From Verrucomicrobiaceae bacterium (GTDB taxonomy: Bacteria; Verrucomicrobiota; Verrucomicrobiia; Verrucomicrobiales; DEV007), in NCBI GenBank assembly GCA_004211885.1, contig SHBV01000001.1, positions 62,001-126,000 of the forward strand: a stretch of 64,000 nt of DNA, written 5' to 3'. Numbering within the stretch: the stretch's first letter is position 1; each line of letters begins with the position of its first letter. A program made the position numbers and the translations under genes. The notes under the pieces were generated by a model that worked only from the letters and a program-made list of their open reading frames with translations, did not search any database and was not told the origin of the DNA. Shown here in pieces: positions 35,712 through 45,059 of this stretch.

Positions 35712-38700
35712 ATGTCTGATTCTTTTGTTCATCTGCATCTTCACACAGAGTATTCATTACTCGATGGGGCCGTGCGCATTGGCGATCTTATGAGTAAAGC
35801 TCGTCGATGTAAGATGCCCGCAGTAGCAATGACTGATCACGGGAACCTTTATGGGGCAATTGATTTTTATAAACAGGCTAAGAAAGCAGGTATAAAACCA
35901 ATCATTGGGTGTGAGGTCTATTTGGCGCCTGGATCTATGCAAGATAAGAAAAAAGTGCCAGGATTGCCCAATGCGCACCACCTCACACTTCTGGCAAAGG
36001 ATGTTTGCGGTTATGAGAATTTGGTGAGGCTTGTCAGCCAGGCCCATTTGGAAGGACAGTATTATAAGCCGCGACTTGATAAAGAACTTTTGGATAAATA
36101 TTCGCAAGGTATTATTTGTCTCAGTGGATGCATTAACGGTGAGGTCAATTACTGGATACAACAAGAGCAACTGGACATCGCCAGAGAGAAGCTTGGTGAG
36201 TTTGTAGATATTTTCGGCAAGGATGATTTTTATCTCGAAATGCATGACCATGGGATGGATCAGCAACGCCTGTGTAATCGACAGCTTTTATCCTTTTGTG
36301 GTGAATTTGGTTTGAAACCAGTAGCTGCAAACGATGTGCATTTTCTTAACAAAAAGGACCATGAGGCACATGATGTTTTGATTTGTATTGGAACCGGAAA
36401 GATGGTCCTTGATGAGAACCGAATGAGATATTCTCCGGAAGTCTATTTTAAGACTGCCAGAGAAATGCGACAGTTATTTAAAGAGGTTCCAGTTGCTTGT
36501 GATAATACGCTTGAGATAGCTGACAAGATAGATTTTAGGATGGAATTGGATTCGACCAGTTCAGAGAGGTATCCAGAATATGAGATTAAAACAGAAGTTT
36601 CCCGAGAAAACTATTTTCGGGGTCTTTGTGAGGATGGACTCGTTGCTAGGTATGGAAAAGAGAGGGCCAAGAGTGATGAAGAACTTCATCAGCGATTAGA
36701 TTATGAAATTGGAATCATGGAGCGAATGGGTTTCGTTTCTTACTTTTTGATCACTTGGGACTTTATTAAGTGGGCAAAAGATAACTGTATTCCGGTAGGA
36801 CCTGGTAGGGGCTCAGCGGCCGGATCCTTGGTTGCTTATGTTCTTGGGATTACGGACTTAGATCCGATTCGGTTCGGTTTAATTTTTGAGCGGTTTCTTA
36901 ACCCAGAACGAGTCAGCCCACCCGATGTGGATGTTGATTTTTGTCAAACCAGAAGGCCTGAAGTCATTGAATATGTTCGGCAAAAATATGGGGAACGTTG
37001 CGTATCACATATTATAACTTTCGGTACTCTTGGGGCAAAGAGTGTGGTTCGTGATGTGGGTCGCGTACTGGGATGGAGTTATGGTGATGCTGACAGGGTT
37101 GCTAAAATGATCCCCACTGAATTAGGTATTACGCTTGCCGGGGCACGCAAAAAGAACCCTGAACTTAAGGCCGCCATTATTAATGAACCCTTAACTGAGG
37201 AGTTATGGGAATATGCTACGTTTTTGGAAGGCCTAACTCGTGGCGTTGGTATTCATGCGGCAGGGATAGTCATTGGCGATTGTGAATTGGATGTTCATGT
37301 GCCTCTGACACGAGGCAATGAGGGTGAAGTAGTGACTCAATATGCGATGAAGCCACTCACTGATCTTGGTATGCTCAAGATGGACTTCCTAGGATTGAAA
37401 ACGCTCACCGTGATACAGGATACTGTTGAACTAATCCGGAAAAAGGTTTCAGATTTTGATATATCAGAAATTTCTTTGGACGATGAAACTACTTTTGATC
37501 TCCTCAATGCTGGAGAAACTTGTGGAGTCTTTCAATTAGAATCGGGAGGAATGGTTTCATTATGTAAGCAGTTTGGAGTTAACCGGATTGAGGACATCAT
37601 TGCACTAATTGCACTTTATCGTCCGGGCCCAATGGAACTTATTCCGGATTTCATTGATCGTAAGAAAGGAAAAAAGAAAGTTCAATATTTGCACCCTATG
37701 CTTGAAGAAGTATCGAAAGAAACTCATGGCATTTTGATTTATCAGGAACAAGTGCAGAAGGCTGCTAACCTTTTGGCCGGTTATAGCCTTGGAGATGCGG
37801 ATCTTTTGCGCCGGGCCATGGGTAAGAAGGATCCTGAAGAGATGGCAAAGCAGCGCCATGTATTTGTTGAGGGTTGCAAGAAAGTGAATGAGATACCCGA
37901 AACACAAGCTAATGGGATATTTGATCTGCTCGAAAAGTTTGCAGGGTATGGATTTAATAAGTCTCACTCTGCAGCTTATGGCCTGATTAGTTACCAGACT
38001 GCCTATTTGAAGGCAAATTACCCAGTCGAGTTCATGGCGGCTCTTCTTTCAAATGAAATCAACAACACTGAAAAGATTGCGGTATTTGTTGAGGAATGTA
38101 AAACGATGGGTATAAAAGTCTTACCTCCTGACATCAATAAGAGTGAACTTAAATTTGCTCCTGGTCATGCAGAGGACGGTAAGGAGAGTTCTATTAGGTA
38201 TGGTCTGGCAGCTATTAAAAATGTGGGTAGTGCGGCCATGGCTTTAGCTATTGAAGAAAGAACAAAGAATGCGGAATATGCTTCACCTGATGATTTTGCA
38301 AAACGGTTAGAATCAAGAACAGTAAATAAGAAAATATTAGAATCCCTTACAAGGGCCGGGGCATTTGACTTTTCTAAAGAGGAACGCGCACATTTATTTG
38401 CCAGAATTGATTTGATTATAGCTGCGGCTTCAACTGCTCAAAAAGATCGGATTGCTGGCCAAACTTCACTCTTTGAAGAGGACATGGATTTTGGATCAGC
38501 TCCTGTCAATTTATCATACAATAATAAAATTGAATATGAGCCTTGGACAGAAGAGGAAATTTTATCTTCTGAGCGTGAGCTCCTTGGATTTTATGTTACG
38601 GGACATCCTCTAGATTCTTACAGACAGATCTTTAACAAAGATAAATATAAGAGACTTTCAGAATTGCAGGACCTCAAAGAGCGACGCAAGTATGATTTCA

Positions 38701-39248
38701 TGGGGCGCATTGCTGGCGTTGATAGAAGATATACAAAAAAAGCTGGAAAGCCCTTTGCGATTCTGACGTTTGAGGGTTTTACAGGGCAGTCTGAGGTTAT
38801 GGTTTGGCCAGAGGTTTTCGAAAGATCAAATGAATTGCTTCAAGTCGGTGCTGTTATTGAATTGAATGCTAAGGTTGAAATTGATTCAAGGTCTGATGCG
38901 AAAAGGTTAACTGCGGAAAGGGTCCGTCTCTTGGATAAACCTAATGAAGCCTCAATAAAAAATCCGAGTGAGAATAGATCAGATTCTGATAGTAAAAGTT
39001 TTGCCAACGCAAAAAATGGGAATCTCCCAAATAGTACATTGATTTTATATCTCCAAAGCTCGCAGCATGGATCCGAAGATTTAGAGAAGATCCGTTCTAT
39101 ACTATGCCAGCATCCTGGTCAATCGGCAGTCCAATTGCACATAGAGATTGATAATGGGAACGAGGTTAAAATGGATATGGGATCAAGGTTTTCGGTATTA
39201 GACACCCTAGAATTAAGGGAAAAATTGGGAATTTGGATCAGAGATTAG
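35712..39248 (+). CDS. dnaE: DNA polymerase III alpha subunit
   Basis: A 1,178-residue polymerase, normal for DnaE1. The PHP domain starts HLHLHTEYSLLDGAVRIGDL (residues about 6-25) and contains TDHGNLYGAIDFYKQAK. The polymerase core has GPGRGSAAGSLVAYVLGITD (about 370), the catalytic PDVDVDF (about 402-408), IEDIIALIALYRPGPMELIP (about 635), and GYGFNKSHSAAYG (about 745). The C-terminal OB fold (FMGRIAGVDRRYTKKAGKP, near 1000) and tail follow. It replicates the chromosome with the other Pol III subunits, which are not here. No Shine-Dalgarno precedes the ATG. Confidence 0.98.
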   Translation: MSDSFVHLHLHTEYSLLDGAVRIGDLMSKARRCKMPAVAMTDHGNLYGAIDFYKQAKKAGIKPIIGCEVYLAPGSMQDKKKVPGLPNAHHLTLLAKDVCGYENLVRLVSQAHLEGQYYKPRLDKELLDKYSQGIICLSGCINGEVNYWIQQEQLDIAREKLGEFVDIFGKDDFYLEMHDHGMDQQRLCNRQLLSFCGEFGLKPVAANDVHFLNKKDHEAHDVLICIGTGKMVLDENRMRYSPEVYFKTAREMRQLFKEVPVACDNTLEIADKIDFRMELDSTSSERYPEYEIKTEVSRENYFRGLCEDGLVARYGKERAKSDEELHQRLDYEIGIMERMGFVSYFLITWDFIKWAKDNCIPVGPGRGSAAGSLVAYVLGITDLDPIRFGLIFERFLNPERVSPPDVDVDFCQTRRPEVIEYVRQKYGERCVSHIITFGTLGAKSVVRDVGRVLGWSYGDADRVAKMIPTELGITLAGARKKNPELKAAIINEPLTEELWEYATFLEGLTRGVGIHAAGIVIGDCELDVHVPLTRGNEGEVVTQYAMKPLTDLGMLKMDFLGLKTLTVIQDTVELIRKKVSDFDISEISLDDETTFDLLNAGETCGVFQLESGGMVSLCKQFGVNRIEDIIALIALYRPGPMELIPDFIDRKKGKKKVQYLHPMLEEVSKETHGILIYQEQVQKAANLLAGYSLGDADLLRRAMGKKDPEEMAKQRHVFVEGCKKVNEIPETQANGIFDLLEKFAGYGFNKSHSAAYGLISYQTAYLKANYPVEFMAALLSNEINNTEKIAVFVEECKTMGIKVLPPDINKSELKFAPGHAEDGKESSIRYGLAAIKNVGSAAMALAIEERTKNAEYASPDDFAKRLESRTVNKKILESLTRAGAFDFSKEERAHLFARIDLIIAAASTAQKDRIAGQTSLFEEDMDFGSAPVNLSYNNKIEYEPWTEEEILSSERELLGFYVTGHPLDSYRQIFNKDKYKRLSELQDLKERRKYDFMGRIAGVDRRYTKKAGKPFAILTFEGFTGQSEVMVWPEVFERSNELLQVGAVIELNAKVEIDSRSDAKRLTAERVRLLDKPNEASIKNPSENRSDSDSKSFANAKNGNLPNSTLILYLQSSQHGSEDLEKIRSILCQHPGQSAVQLHIEIDNGNEVKMDMGSRFSVLDTLELREKLGIWIRD

Positions 39249-39252
39249 CGCC

Positions 39253-39274
39253 TTGTTCAAAAAAAATTGAACAA
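39253..39274 (+). promoter_or_regulatory. Perfect inverted repeat: candidate operator of the GbsR/MarR-like gene
   Basis: TTGTTCAA, a spacer of six A, and TTGAACAA (39267-39274) form a perfect 22-base inverted repeat. It overlaps a candidate -35 (TTGAAC, 39267-39272), with TATCTT (39289-39294) 16 bases later. It lies 37 bases before the regulator's ATG, so autoregulation is a reasonable inference. Confidence 0.5.
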
Positions 39275-39310
39275 AATGATTAAGGGTCTATCTTACTGGC
39301 CCCTTTATCC

Positions 39311-39862
39311 ATGAGGTCAAGCCCACAAACTTCGATTCAAGATCCTGACCAATTTTCTGAGAAGTCAACGGATCCAGATCAACTCGAAATAATACAAAGA
39401 GAAGTGATAGCGCTTTTTGTTAATGGGGTACGAGTTTTAGGGCTACCCAAATCTATTGGGGAAATTTACGGTCTTTTATTTATTTCACCTGATCCTCTTG
39501 CCTTGGATGTTATAGTAATCAAGTTGGAAATTTCCAAAGGATCAGTGAGTCAGGGTCTACGGTTCCTTCGTAATCTTGGGGCGGTTAAACTAGTATATGT
39601 GAGCGGTGACCGAAGGGATCATTTTACAGCGGAGGCTGAGCTGAAGAAGCTTGCTAATGGATTTATAAGAGGTGAACTGAATCCTAATCTTGAAAGTGCA
39701 ACTCTCAGATTGGATGAACTGAAGGCCATGGCAAAGAACCACAATTCACCAAACTCAGATTTTTTCCAAGAACGGATAAAGCGTATTGGCAATTGGCGGC
39801 GCAGAGGCGGAATGTTATTGAAGATTGTGAATAAGTTTCTTGGGAAGACAACCCGGTTATAA
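39311..39862 (+). CDS. GbsR/MarR-like transcriptional regulator at the head of the EPS locus
   Basis: A 183-residue DNA-binding protein. A winged-helix core spans about residues 40-120: GLPKSIGEIYGLLFISPDPLALDVIVIKLEISKGSVSQGLRFLRNLGAV is the helix-turn-helix (recognition helix SKGSVSQGLRFLRN), then VYVSGDRRDHFTAEAEL for the wing. The N-terminal 30 residues are polar. GbsR relatives are two-domain MarR-like repressors, and regulators like this often precede exosortase/EPS loci in Verrucomicrobia (from memory). The gene is followed four bases later by the NusG-like gene. A perfect inverted repeat overlaps its likely promoter. Confidence 0.75.
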   Translation: MRSSPQTSIQDPDQFSEKSTDPDQLEIIQREVIALFVNGVRVLGLPKSIGEIYGLLFISPDPLALDVIVIKLEISKGSVSQGLRFLRNLGAVKLVYVSGDRRDHFTAEAELKKLANGFIRGELNPNLESATLRLDELKAMAKNHNSPNSDFFQERIKRIGNWRRRGGMLLKIVNKFLGKTTRL

Positions 39863-39883
39863 TTTTTGGGCAAATGCGTAATA

Positions 39884-40432
39884 ATGGATAATGATATTTT
39901 ATTAGAACCTCGTTGGTATGTTTTGAGGACTAGGCCTAAATCTGAGCACATTGCGGCTAATGGGCTTGCTTGTCGTTTAGGGATCGAAGTTTATTGTCCG
40001 CGCCTAAAGTTTCGTAAAATGACTTCCCGAGGAAAGGTCACTTTTACTGAGGCGCTCTTTCCGGGATATATTTTTGCTTATTTTTCTACTCAACAACATT
40101 TGCGAACAGTGAGTTATTCTAATGCTGTTTTGAATGTACTTAAATTTGGTAATCAATGTGCATCTGTTTGCGATTCGGTAATTTCACAATTGCGTGAAAC
40201 TATGGGGGGGGTAGATCTTAAGAACATTGAAATTAGTCCTGAGCTTGGTGAGGAGGCGGAGATTTGTTTTGGTCCATTCAAGGGAATGCGAGGGACTGTC
40301 TCTGATTTATGTCATGCCGATAAGCGCGTATGGGTACTTTTAGATTTTCTTGGACGCGTGAATAACGTTCAAGTTCCGATAGCTGATGTGAAAGCAAAGC
40401 AGAATCAAGTCGTAGCTTTAAATGTTCACTGA
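39884..40432 (+). CDS. NusG-like transcription antiterminator (UpxY/RfaH type)
   Basis: A TTG at 39866 is possible, but the ATG at 39884 (MDNDILLEPRWYVLRTRP) fits the NusG start; 182 residues. The N-terminal NGN domain has WYVLRTRPKSEHIAANGL and VEVYCPRLKFR-type elements, ending FPGYIFAYF. A KOW domain begins EICFGPFKGMRGTVSDL (about residue 135). NusG paralogues of this type bind elongating RNA polymerase and promote read-through of long polysaccharide operons. It sits directly between the regulator and the first glycosyltransferase of a 20-kb EPS locus, so that is its likely target. No ops/JUMPstart element was identified. Confidence 0.85.
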   Translation: MDNDILLEPRWYVLRTRPKSEHIAANGLACRLGIEVYCPRLKFRKMTSRGKVTFTEALFPGYIFAYFSTQQHLRTVSYSNAVLNVLKFGNQCASVCDSVISQLRETMGGVDLKNIEISPELGEEAEICFGPFKGMRGTVSDLCHADKRVWVLLDFLGRVNNVQVPIADVKAKQNQVVALNVH

Positions 40433-40553
40433 TGCATATCCAATAATAGGAAAGGATTGAATATTTCCTTATATCAAAAAGTGAATCGGTTTCTTGCAGA
40501 AATGAGCATGAATGACCGGGGGCGGGAGCTTGATTAATTGAATAATCGAAGAA

Positions 40554-41387
40554 TTGAAAACTGCAATCGACAACCAGAGCCTTGCAAAAAGAGTCAATGT
40601 ACTAGGTGTAGGTATCAGTCCGATTAACTTGGGCACGGCATCTGAACTTATACACGCAGCTATACGTTCAGAGTCACAAGGTTATGTTGGGGTGACGGGG
40701 GTGCATGGTGTCACGGAAGCTCAATCTGATTCTTCATTTAAACAAATTTTGAATAATACGTTCTTAAATACTCCGGACGGAATGCCAATGGTTTGGTATG
40801 GGAAAGTTCTTGGTTATGAGGGTATTTCCAGAGTTTATGGTCCTGACCTTATGTTGCGCATTTGCTCTGAGTCTGTTGAAAATGGGATTCGCCATTTTTT
40901 CTATGGTGGTAGAGAAGGCGTTGCAGAAAAACTAAGAGATGAATTAACAAAAAAGTTTCCCGGGTTGAAAGTGGTTGGAACCTATACTCCGCCATTTAGG
41001 CTGTTAACGGAGCATGAAGAGATGAGTGTTCGTGATCTTATTAATGGTTCAGGTGCTCACTGTGTATGGGTCGGACTTAGTACACCAAAGCAAGAAAAGT
41101 TTATGAGTAATATTTTAAGAAAGTTTGGTAAAAGAGGAGATGGCACATTTGAAGGCGCAAAAATATTCTTTGGTGTGGGTGCTGCTTTTGATTTTCATGC
41201 CGGACTGATTCCTCAGGCTCCATCCTGGCTACAGTCTTGTGGGATGGAATGGTTTTATCGGCTTTGCAAAGAACCTAAGCGCCTTTGGAAGCGATACTTA
41301 AAGAATAATCCTTTATTTATAATGAGGGCAATATTGCAGCTCTTTAAGTTACGGAATTATCCTTTACAGGCCCCTGATGATCATTAA
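40554..41387 (+). CDS. WecG/TagA/CpsF family glycosyltransferase
   Basis: 277 residues beginning at TTG 40554 (no ATG available in frame). Motifs of the family: NTPDGMPMVWYGKVLGYEG (about 81-99), RVYGPDLMLRIC, FYGGREGVAEKL, VWVGLSTPKQEKFM and FFGVGAAFDFHAGLIPQAPSW followed by EWFYRLCKEPKRLWKRY at the C-terminus. Family members transfer ManNAcA or ManNAc to a lipid carrier (WecG, TagA). Coupled with the UDP-GlcNAc 2-epimerase at 43956, this makes a ManNAc-containing glycan plausible. It starts the EPS structural genes. Confidence 0.93.
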   Translation: MKTAIDNQSLAKRVNVLGVGISPINLGTASELIHAAIRSESQGYVGVTGVHGVTEAQSDSSFKQILNNTFLNTPDGMPMVWYGKVLGYEGISRVYGPDLMLRICSESVENGIRHFFYGGREGVAEKLRDELTKKFPGLKVVGTYTPPFRLLTEHEEMSVRDLINGSGAHCVWVGLSTPKQEKFMSNILRKFGKRGDGTFEGAKIFFGVGAAFDFHAGLIPQAPSWLQSCGMEWFYRLCKEPKRLWKRYLKNNPLFIMRAILQLFKLRNYPLQAPDDH

Positions 41388-41470
41388 TTTGGAATGTTTA
41401 GCGATAAAATATTTAGGAATATTTTATCAAATGCTTGGCGAGATTTGTTAGTTGTAATAATATTTTAATT

Positions 41471-42385
41471 ATGAGGGTCTTGAATATAATTTTTGTGGGA
41501 TTGATTCTAATGTCTACAACCGAGATCCGAGCCTATTCTCAAGAATCAGATCTTGATCGGCTCAAGACAGGCTTTAACAACAAAATCGATGAAGTCCTTA
41601 ACCCGCTCATCAAAAAACACCTTCAATCATTGCTTAATTTGGAAAAGACTCTTGCGCAGCGACAGAAGCTTGAAGATGCCTTATTGGTCAGAGAAGAAAG
41701 GACTCGCTTTTCCTCGGCCAAGGGAACAGAAGTTTTAGAGGTATTGCCTGACTCTCCTTCTCAGCTTAAGACGCTCGCGTCGAGATTCCAAAGAGAGTCT
41801 TTGTCGCTAGTGAGGAGTTGGGAAAGTAAATACGAGAAAGCATTAATGAGTCTAGAAATGAGGCTTACGAAAACAGCGAAATTAAATCAGGCCTTACTTG
41901 TAAAAAAAGAATTAAAATCGTTTCGCGAAAGGATTGCTTTGCGTGATGGGAATGATGGGGGAGACGCGAAGAGCGAGAAATCAGGTAAAGTTGATTATGC
42001 GCTTATCTCGGAGGGTGCAACTGCCAAGGCTCCGCAATCTGCCGAATCGTTAATTGATGGAGATTTAAGGCACAGTGGAAGTGAAGGATTTGCTTGGGGA
42101 TCTTATCCTTCAGAGTTCATCGTTACTTTTCCAAAGAATCGGAAAATAGGAGAAATAAATTTCCTTTTATATGATAAGGATCGATCAAGGAAATACGCCT
42201 ATCAGCTTTTTGTTTCACGTCGTGATGGAAGTGATTGGGAAATGATATCTGACCATTCAGAGAAGCCTTCTAGCGGTTGGCAGAAACATAATTTTGCTCC
42301 AACCAGCTTAAAGAGAATAAAGATTCTTGGTCTGTTTAATACAGCAAATAAGAACTTTCAGATTGTTGAGGTTGAGGCGCGTTAA
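41471..42385 (+). CDS. Secreted coiled-coil protein with C-terminal discoidin-like domain
   Basis: The ATG at 41471 (MRVLNIIFVGLILMSTTEIRA) begins a clear signal peptide, so it is preferred to 41435; 304 residues. Residues 25-160 form a long coiled coil (RLKTGFNNKIDEVLNPLIKK and QRQKLEDALLVREERTR). After a GDGGDAKSEK linker, residues about 170-304 are beta-rich (ATAKAPQSAESLIDGDLRHS; SEFIVTFPKNRKIGEINFLLYD; IKILGLFNTANKNFQIVEVEAR), resembling a discoidin (F5/8 C) ligand-binding jelly roll. Exported, probably associated with the EPS or cell surface. The domain call is by pattern only. Confidence 0.7.
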   Translation: MRVLNIIFVGLILMSTTEIRAYSQESDLDRLKTGFNNKIDEVLNPLIKKHLQSLLNLEKTLAQRQKLEDALLVREERTRFSSAKGTEVLEVLPDSPSQLKTLASRFQRESLSLVRSWESKYEKALMSLEMRLTKTAKLNQALLVKKELKSFRERIALRDGNDGGDAKSEKSGKVDYALISEGATAKAPQSAESLIDGDLRHSGSEGFAWGSYPSEFIVTFPKNRKIGEINFLLYDKDRSRKYAYQLFVSRRDGSDWEMISDHSEKPSSGWQKHNFAPTSLKRIKILGLFNTANKNFQIVEVEAR

Positions 42386-42458
42386 TAGGACCCGTTGAAG
42401 GTGCTAATCCGATCGTTGGGAAACCCGGCATTTTGCTCTCTATACAAAATAAACATTA

Positions 42459-43931
42459 ATGTCTCGAATTCAGAAGACAGCTTATCTTTCTGCATCACAG
42501 GTAATTACGACTTTGTCTACGCTTGCCGTGGCTGTGGCCCTTTCACGTGCATTGCCGACTAAGGAAGAATATGGAACCTATCAACAAACTTTACTCGTAT
42601 TCACATTCATAGCGCCTTTATTGGCTCTAGGATTACCGGCGGCGACCTTTTATTTTATTCCAAGGAATCAAGGCAGAGAGAGGAGTATTTTGATTAATGG
42701 CCTAGCGGCATTAATAATAAGCGCTTTATTATTCGCTCTGTTTTGCGGTGTCTTGGGACCAATTTTTATACCTAATTGGTTCGGCAATCCAGACCTTAAG
42801 CGGACCATTCCGTGGCTTGCTCTTTACGGGCCGGCGACCCTGATTCTGATCTTTATTTCTTCTGCTTTGGTCGCTTTGGATCGGCCTAAGACCAGCGCTA
42901 TATTCACTTCAATTTTCAGACTGTTTATGGCTTTCACAGTTGTATTTTCAGCCGTTTATTATGCTTCGGTGAATATCTCATTGGGCGTTCAGGCTGTGGT
43001 ATGTTTTGTAGGAGCAATTCTTGGTATAGGGTTCATTTGGCAAGCTACTGCAAAAAGTAGAAGTGTATCCTTATTACCTTCTTTGGGTGGTATTAGCCGG
43101 CAATTAAAGTATGCAGTTCCTCTTGGTCTTGGAGCAATGTTAGAAGGTATGGCTTTGGCTATTGATAAAGTAATAGTATCTTTATTTTGTTCTACTGAAG
43201 AGTATGCAGTTTTTGTTAATGGTGCTATGGAAGTTCCTTTAATAACGGCGATAACAGTGGCTGCGGGAGCAGTAATGTTGCCCGAAATTGTTACTGCATT
43301 CAGCAAAAAAGATCAGGACAAGGTTCTTGGATTGTGGAAACTGATGGTAAAGAGAGTGGCTTTATTTTTATTGCCAGCAGGTTTTCTCTTTTACTTGGTT
43401 TCTGAGGAATTGATGGTGGTCCTTTATTCGGAAAGCTTTAAGGCCAGCGCGGATCCTTTTAGGATTTATATGCTAATGCTTCCAGCAAGGGTCGCTTACT
43501 TTGGTATGTTATTTCAAGGTGCTGGAAAGACACATCTTGTTCTTTTAAGAGCAATTATAACGCTCTTTTTAAATACGATGATTACGTATTTCTTGGTAAG
43601 AAAATTTGGGATGTCTGGAGCGGCTTGGGGAACTGTGGCCGTTCTTTGGTTTTTTGTTGTTCCTTATTGTGTGATTCAATGCAGTAAATTTGTTGAAGCT
43701 AGATGGAATGTTCTATTGCCTTATCGTTATATCTTGGCTGTAGGAACAGTGTCAGCAGTAGCAGCACTAGGTGCTTGGTATTTGAGTGGTCTTTTTGAGA
43801 TTAGATCAGCATTATTTGCAGGAATGCTCAAAGGTTTTATTTATACCATTGTGGTGAGTGTTTTGATGGGAGTTTTTTTCCGTGAAGATTGCCTTCACAT
43901 ATATAAACAATTAAAGTCGAAGTTTCGATGA
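42459..43931 (+). CDS. Polysaccharide flippase (Wzx/RfbX-like)
   Basis: A 490-residue membrane protein with about 12-14 hydrophobic segments spread through its length; the first follows the start MSRIQKTAYLSASQVITTLS. Wzx/MOP-superfamily features include LSRALPTKEEYGTYQQ after the first helix and AIDKVIVSLFCSTEEYAVFV in the middle. It should flip lipid-linked repeat units across the inner membrane for the neighbouring Wzy-type polymerases. Topology cannot be computed here. No sign of truncation. Confidence 0.9.
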   Translation: MSRIQKTAYLSASQVITTLSTLAVAVALSRALPTKEEYGTYQQTLLVFTFIAPLLALGLPAATFYFIPRNQGRERSILINGLAALIISALLFALFCGVLGPIFIPNWFGNPDLKRTIPWLALYGPATLILIFISSALVALDRPKTSAIFTSIFRLFMAFTVVFSAVYYASVNISLGVQAVVCFVGAILGIGFIWQATAKSRSVSLLPSLGGISRQLKYAVPLGLGAMLEGMALAIDKVIVSLFCSTEEYAVFVNGAMEVPLITAITVAAGAVMLPEIVTAFSKKDQDKVLGLWKLMVKRVALFLLPAGFLFYLVSEELMVVLYSESFKASADPFRIYMLMLPARVAYFGMLFQGAGKTHLVLLRAIITLFLNTMITYFLVRKFGMSGAAWGTVAVLWFFVVPYCVIQCSKFVEARWNVLLPYRYILAVGTVSAVAALGAWYLSGLFEIRSALFAGMLKGFIYTIVVSVLMGVFFREDCLHIYKQLKSKFR

Positions 43932-43955
43932 GGCATCTGCCGTAAAATAATTGCG

Positions 43956-45029
43956 ATGAAATGTGTTACAGTTCTTGGGGCTCGGCCTCAATTTGTTAAG
44001 GCGGCTCCTGTCAGTGCCGCTATGATTGAGGCGGGAACGGATGAAATCCTGGTCCATACTGGTCAGCATTTCGATTATGAAATGTCTCAAGTCTTTTTTG
44101 ATGAACTGAATATACCTGAGCCAAAATATAATCTTGCCATTTCTGGAGGATCTCATGGTCGCATGACTGGTAGAATGTTAGAAGCCGTTGAGGCTGTGAT
44201 TGAGAAAGAAAGACCTGATTGTATCTTGGTTTACGGAGACACTAATTCGACTCTTTCTGGTTCCCTAGCAGCTGCAAAACTCCACGTGCCTGTTGCTCAT
44301 ATGGAAGCAGGTATCCGTAGCTATAATAAAAATATGCCGGAGGAAATTAATAGAATTTTGACCGATCATGTCTCTTCTCTTCTCCTTTGCCCAAGCGACA
44401 CCGCAGTGGTAAATTTGCAAAAAGAGGGGATCAATGATGGTGTAATGATGGTAGGTGATGTGATGGCGGATGCGGCTATGCTCGCTAATCGTATAGTTAA
44501 AGATGATCCAGACTATCTGCCTAAAATTGAGGGGTTTGATTGGGATCAAGGCTATGATCTTCTAACTTTACATCGCGCAGAAAATACCGATAAAAAATCG
44601 CGAATTGAATCAATATTTGAAGCTCTAAACAATATAGAAAACCCCTTAATCTTTCCTATTCATCCCAGGACCCGGAATGAAATTGCTAAAGCTGATATTT
44701 TTTTAGCGGATAATATTATTACTTGTGAACCTTTGAGTTATTTATCAATGACGGCCTTAATGAATAGAGCTCTGCGTGTCTTTACTGATTCTGGTGGTTT
44801 GCAGAAGGAAGCTTATTGGGCTCAGAAGCCTTGCATTACTTTACGTGAAGAAACGGAATGGATCGAGACCCTGAAAGATAATGCTAATCAGTTAGTTGGG
44901 GCAAATACCCAACTCATTCTTGAGGCAGTCGAAAAATCGAATAGCGCGACCTTCCAGTCGGCACTTTATGGGGACGGCAATTCCGCACCCCGTTGTGTTT
45001 CTGCTATCAATGAATTATTCCAGAAATAA
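43956..45029 (+). CDS. wecB: UDP-N-acetylglucosamine 2-epimerase (non-hydrolysing)
   Basis: A 357-residue enzyme that interconverts UDP-GlcNAc and UDP-ManNAc. Motifs: GARPQFVKAAPVSAAM (about 6-21), HTGQHFDYEMSQVFFDELNI, VYGDTNSTLSGSLAAAK, HMEAGIRSYNKNMPEEINR with the Asp/Glu catalytic cluster, and TDSGGLQKEAYWAQKPC near residue 280. Length is normal. It is 24 bases after the flippase. No UDP-ManNAc dehydrogenase follows, so the product is more likely ManNAc than ManNAcA unless that gene is elsewhere. Confidence 0.96.
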   Translation: MKCVTVLGARPQFVKAAPVSAAMIEAGTDEILVHTGQHFDYEMSQVFFDELNIPEPKYNLAISGGSHGRMTGRMLEAVEAVIEKERPDCILVYGDTNSTLSGSLAAAKLHVPVAHMEAGIRSYNKNMPEEINRILTDHVSSLLLCPSDTAVVNLQKEGINDGVMMVGDVMADAAMLANRIVKDDPDYLPKIEGFDWDQGYDLLTLHRAENTDKKSRIESIFEALNNIENPLIFPIHPRTRNEIAKADIFLADNIITCEPLSYLSMTALMNRALRVFTDSGGLQKEAYWAQKPCITLREETEWIETLKDNANQLVGANTQLILEAVEKSNSATFQSALYGDGNSAPRCVSAINELFQK

Positions 45030-45059
45030 ATCTTATTTCGTTCATTATTCCGCTAGAGA

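Noticed and set aside
40450-40475. AGGAAA-N10-TTTCCT as a regulatory hairpin before the WecG/TagA gene
   Set aside because: Only six pairs with a ten-base loop and no supporting context.
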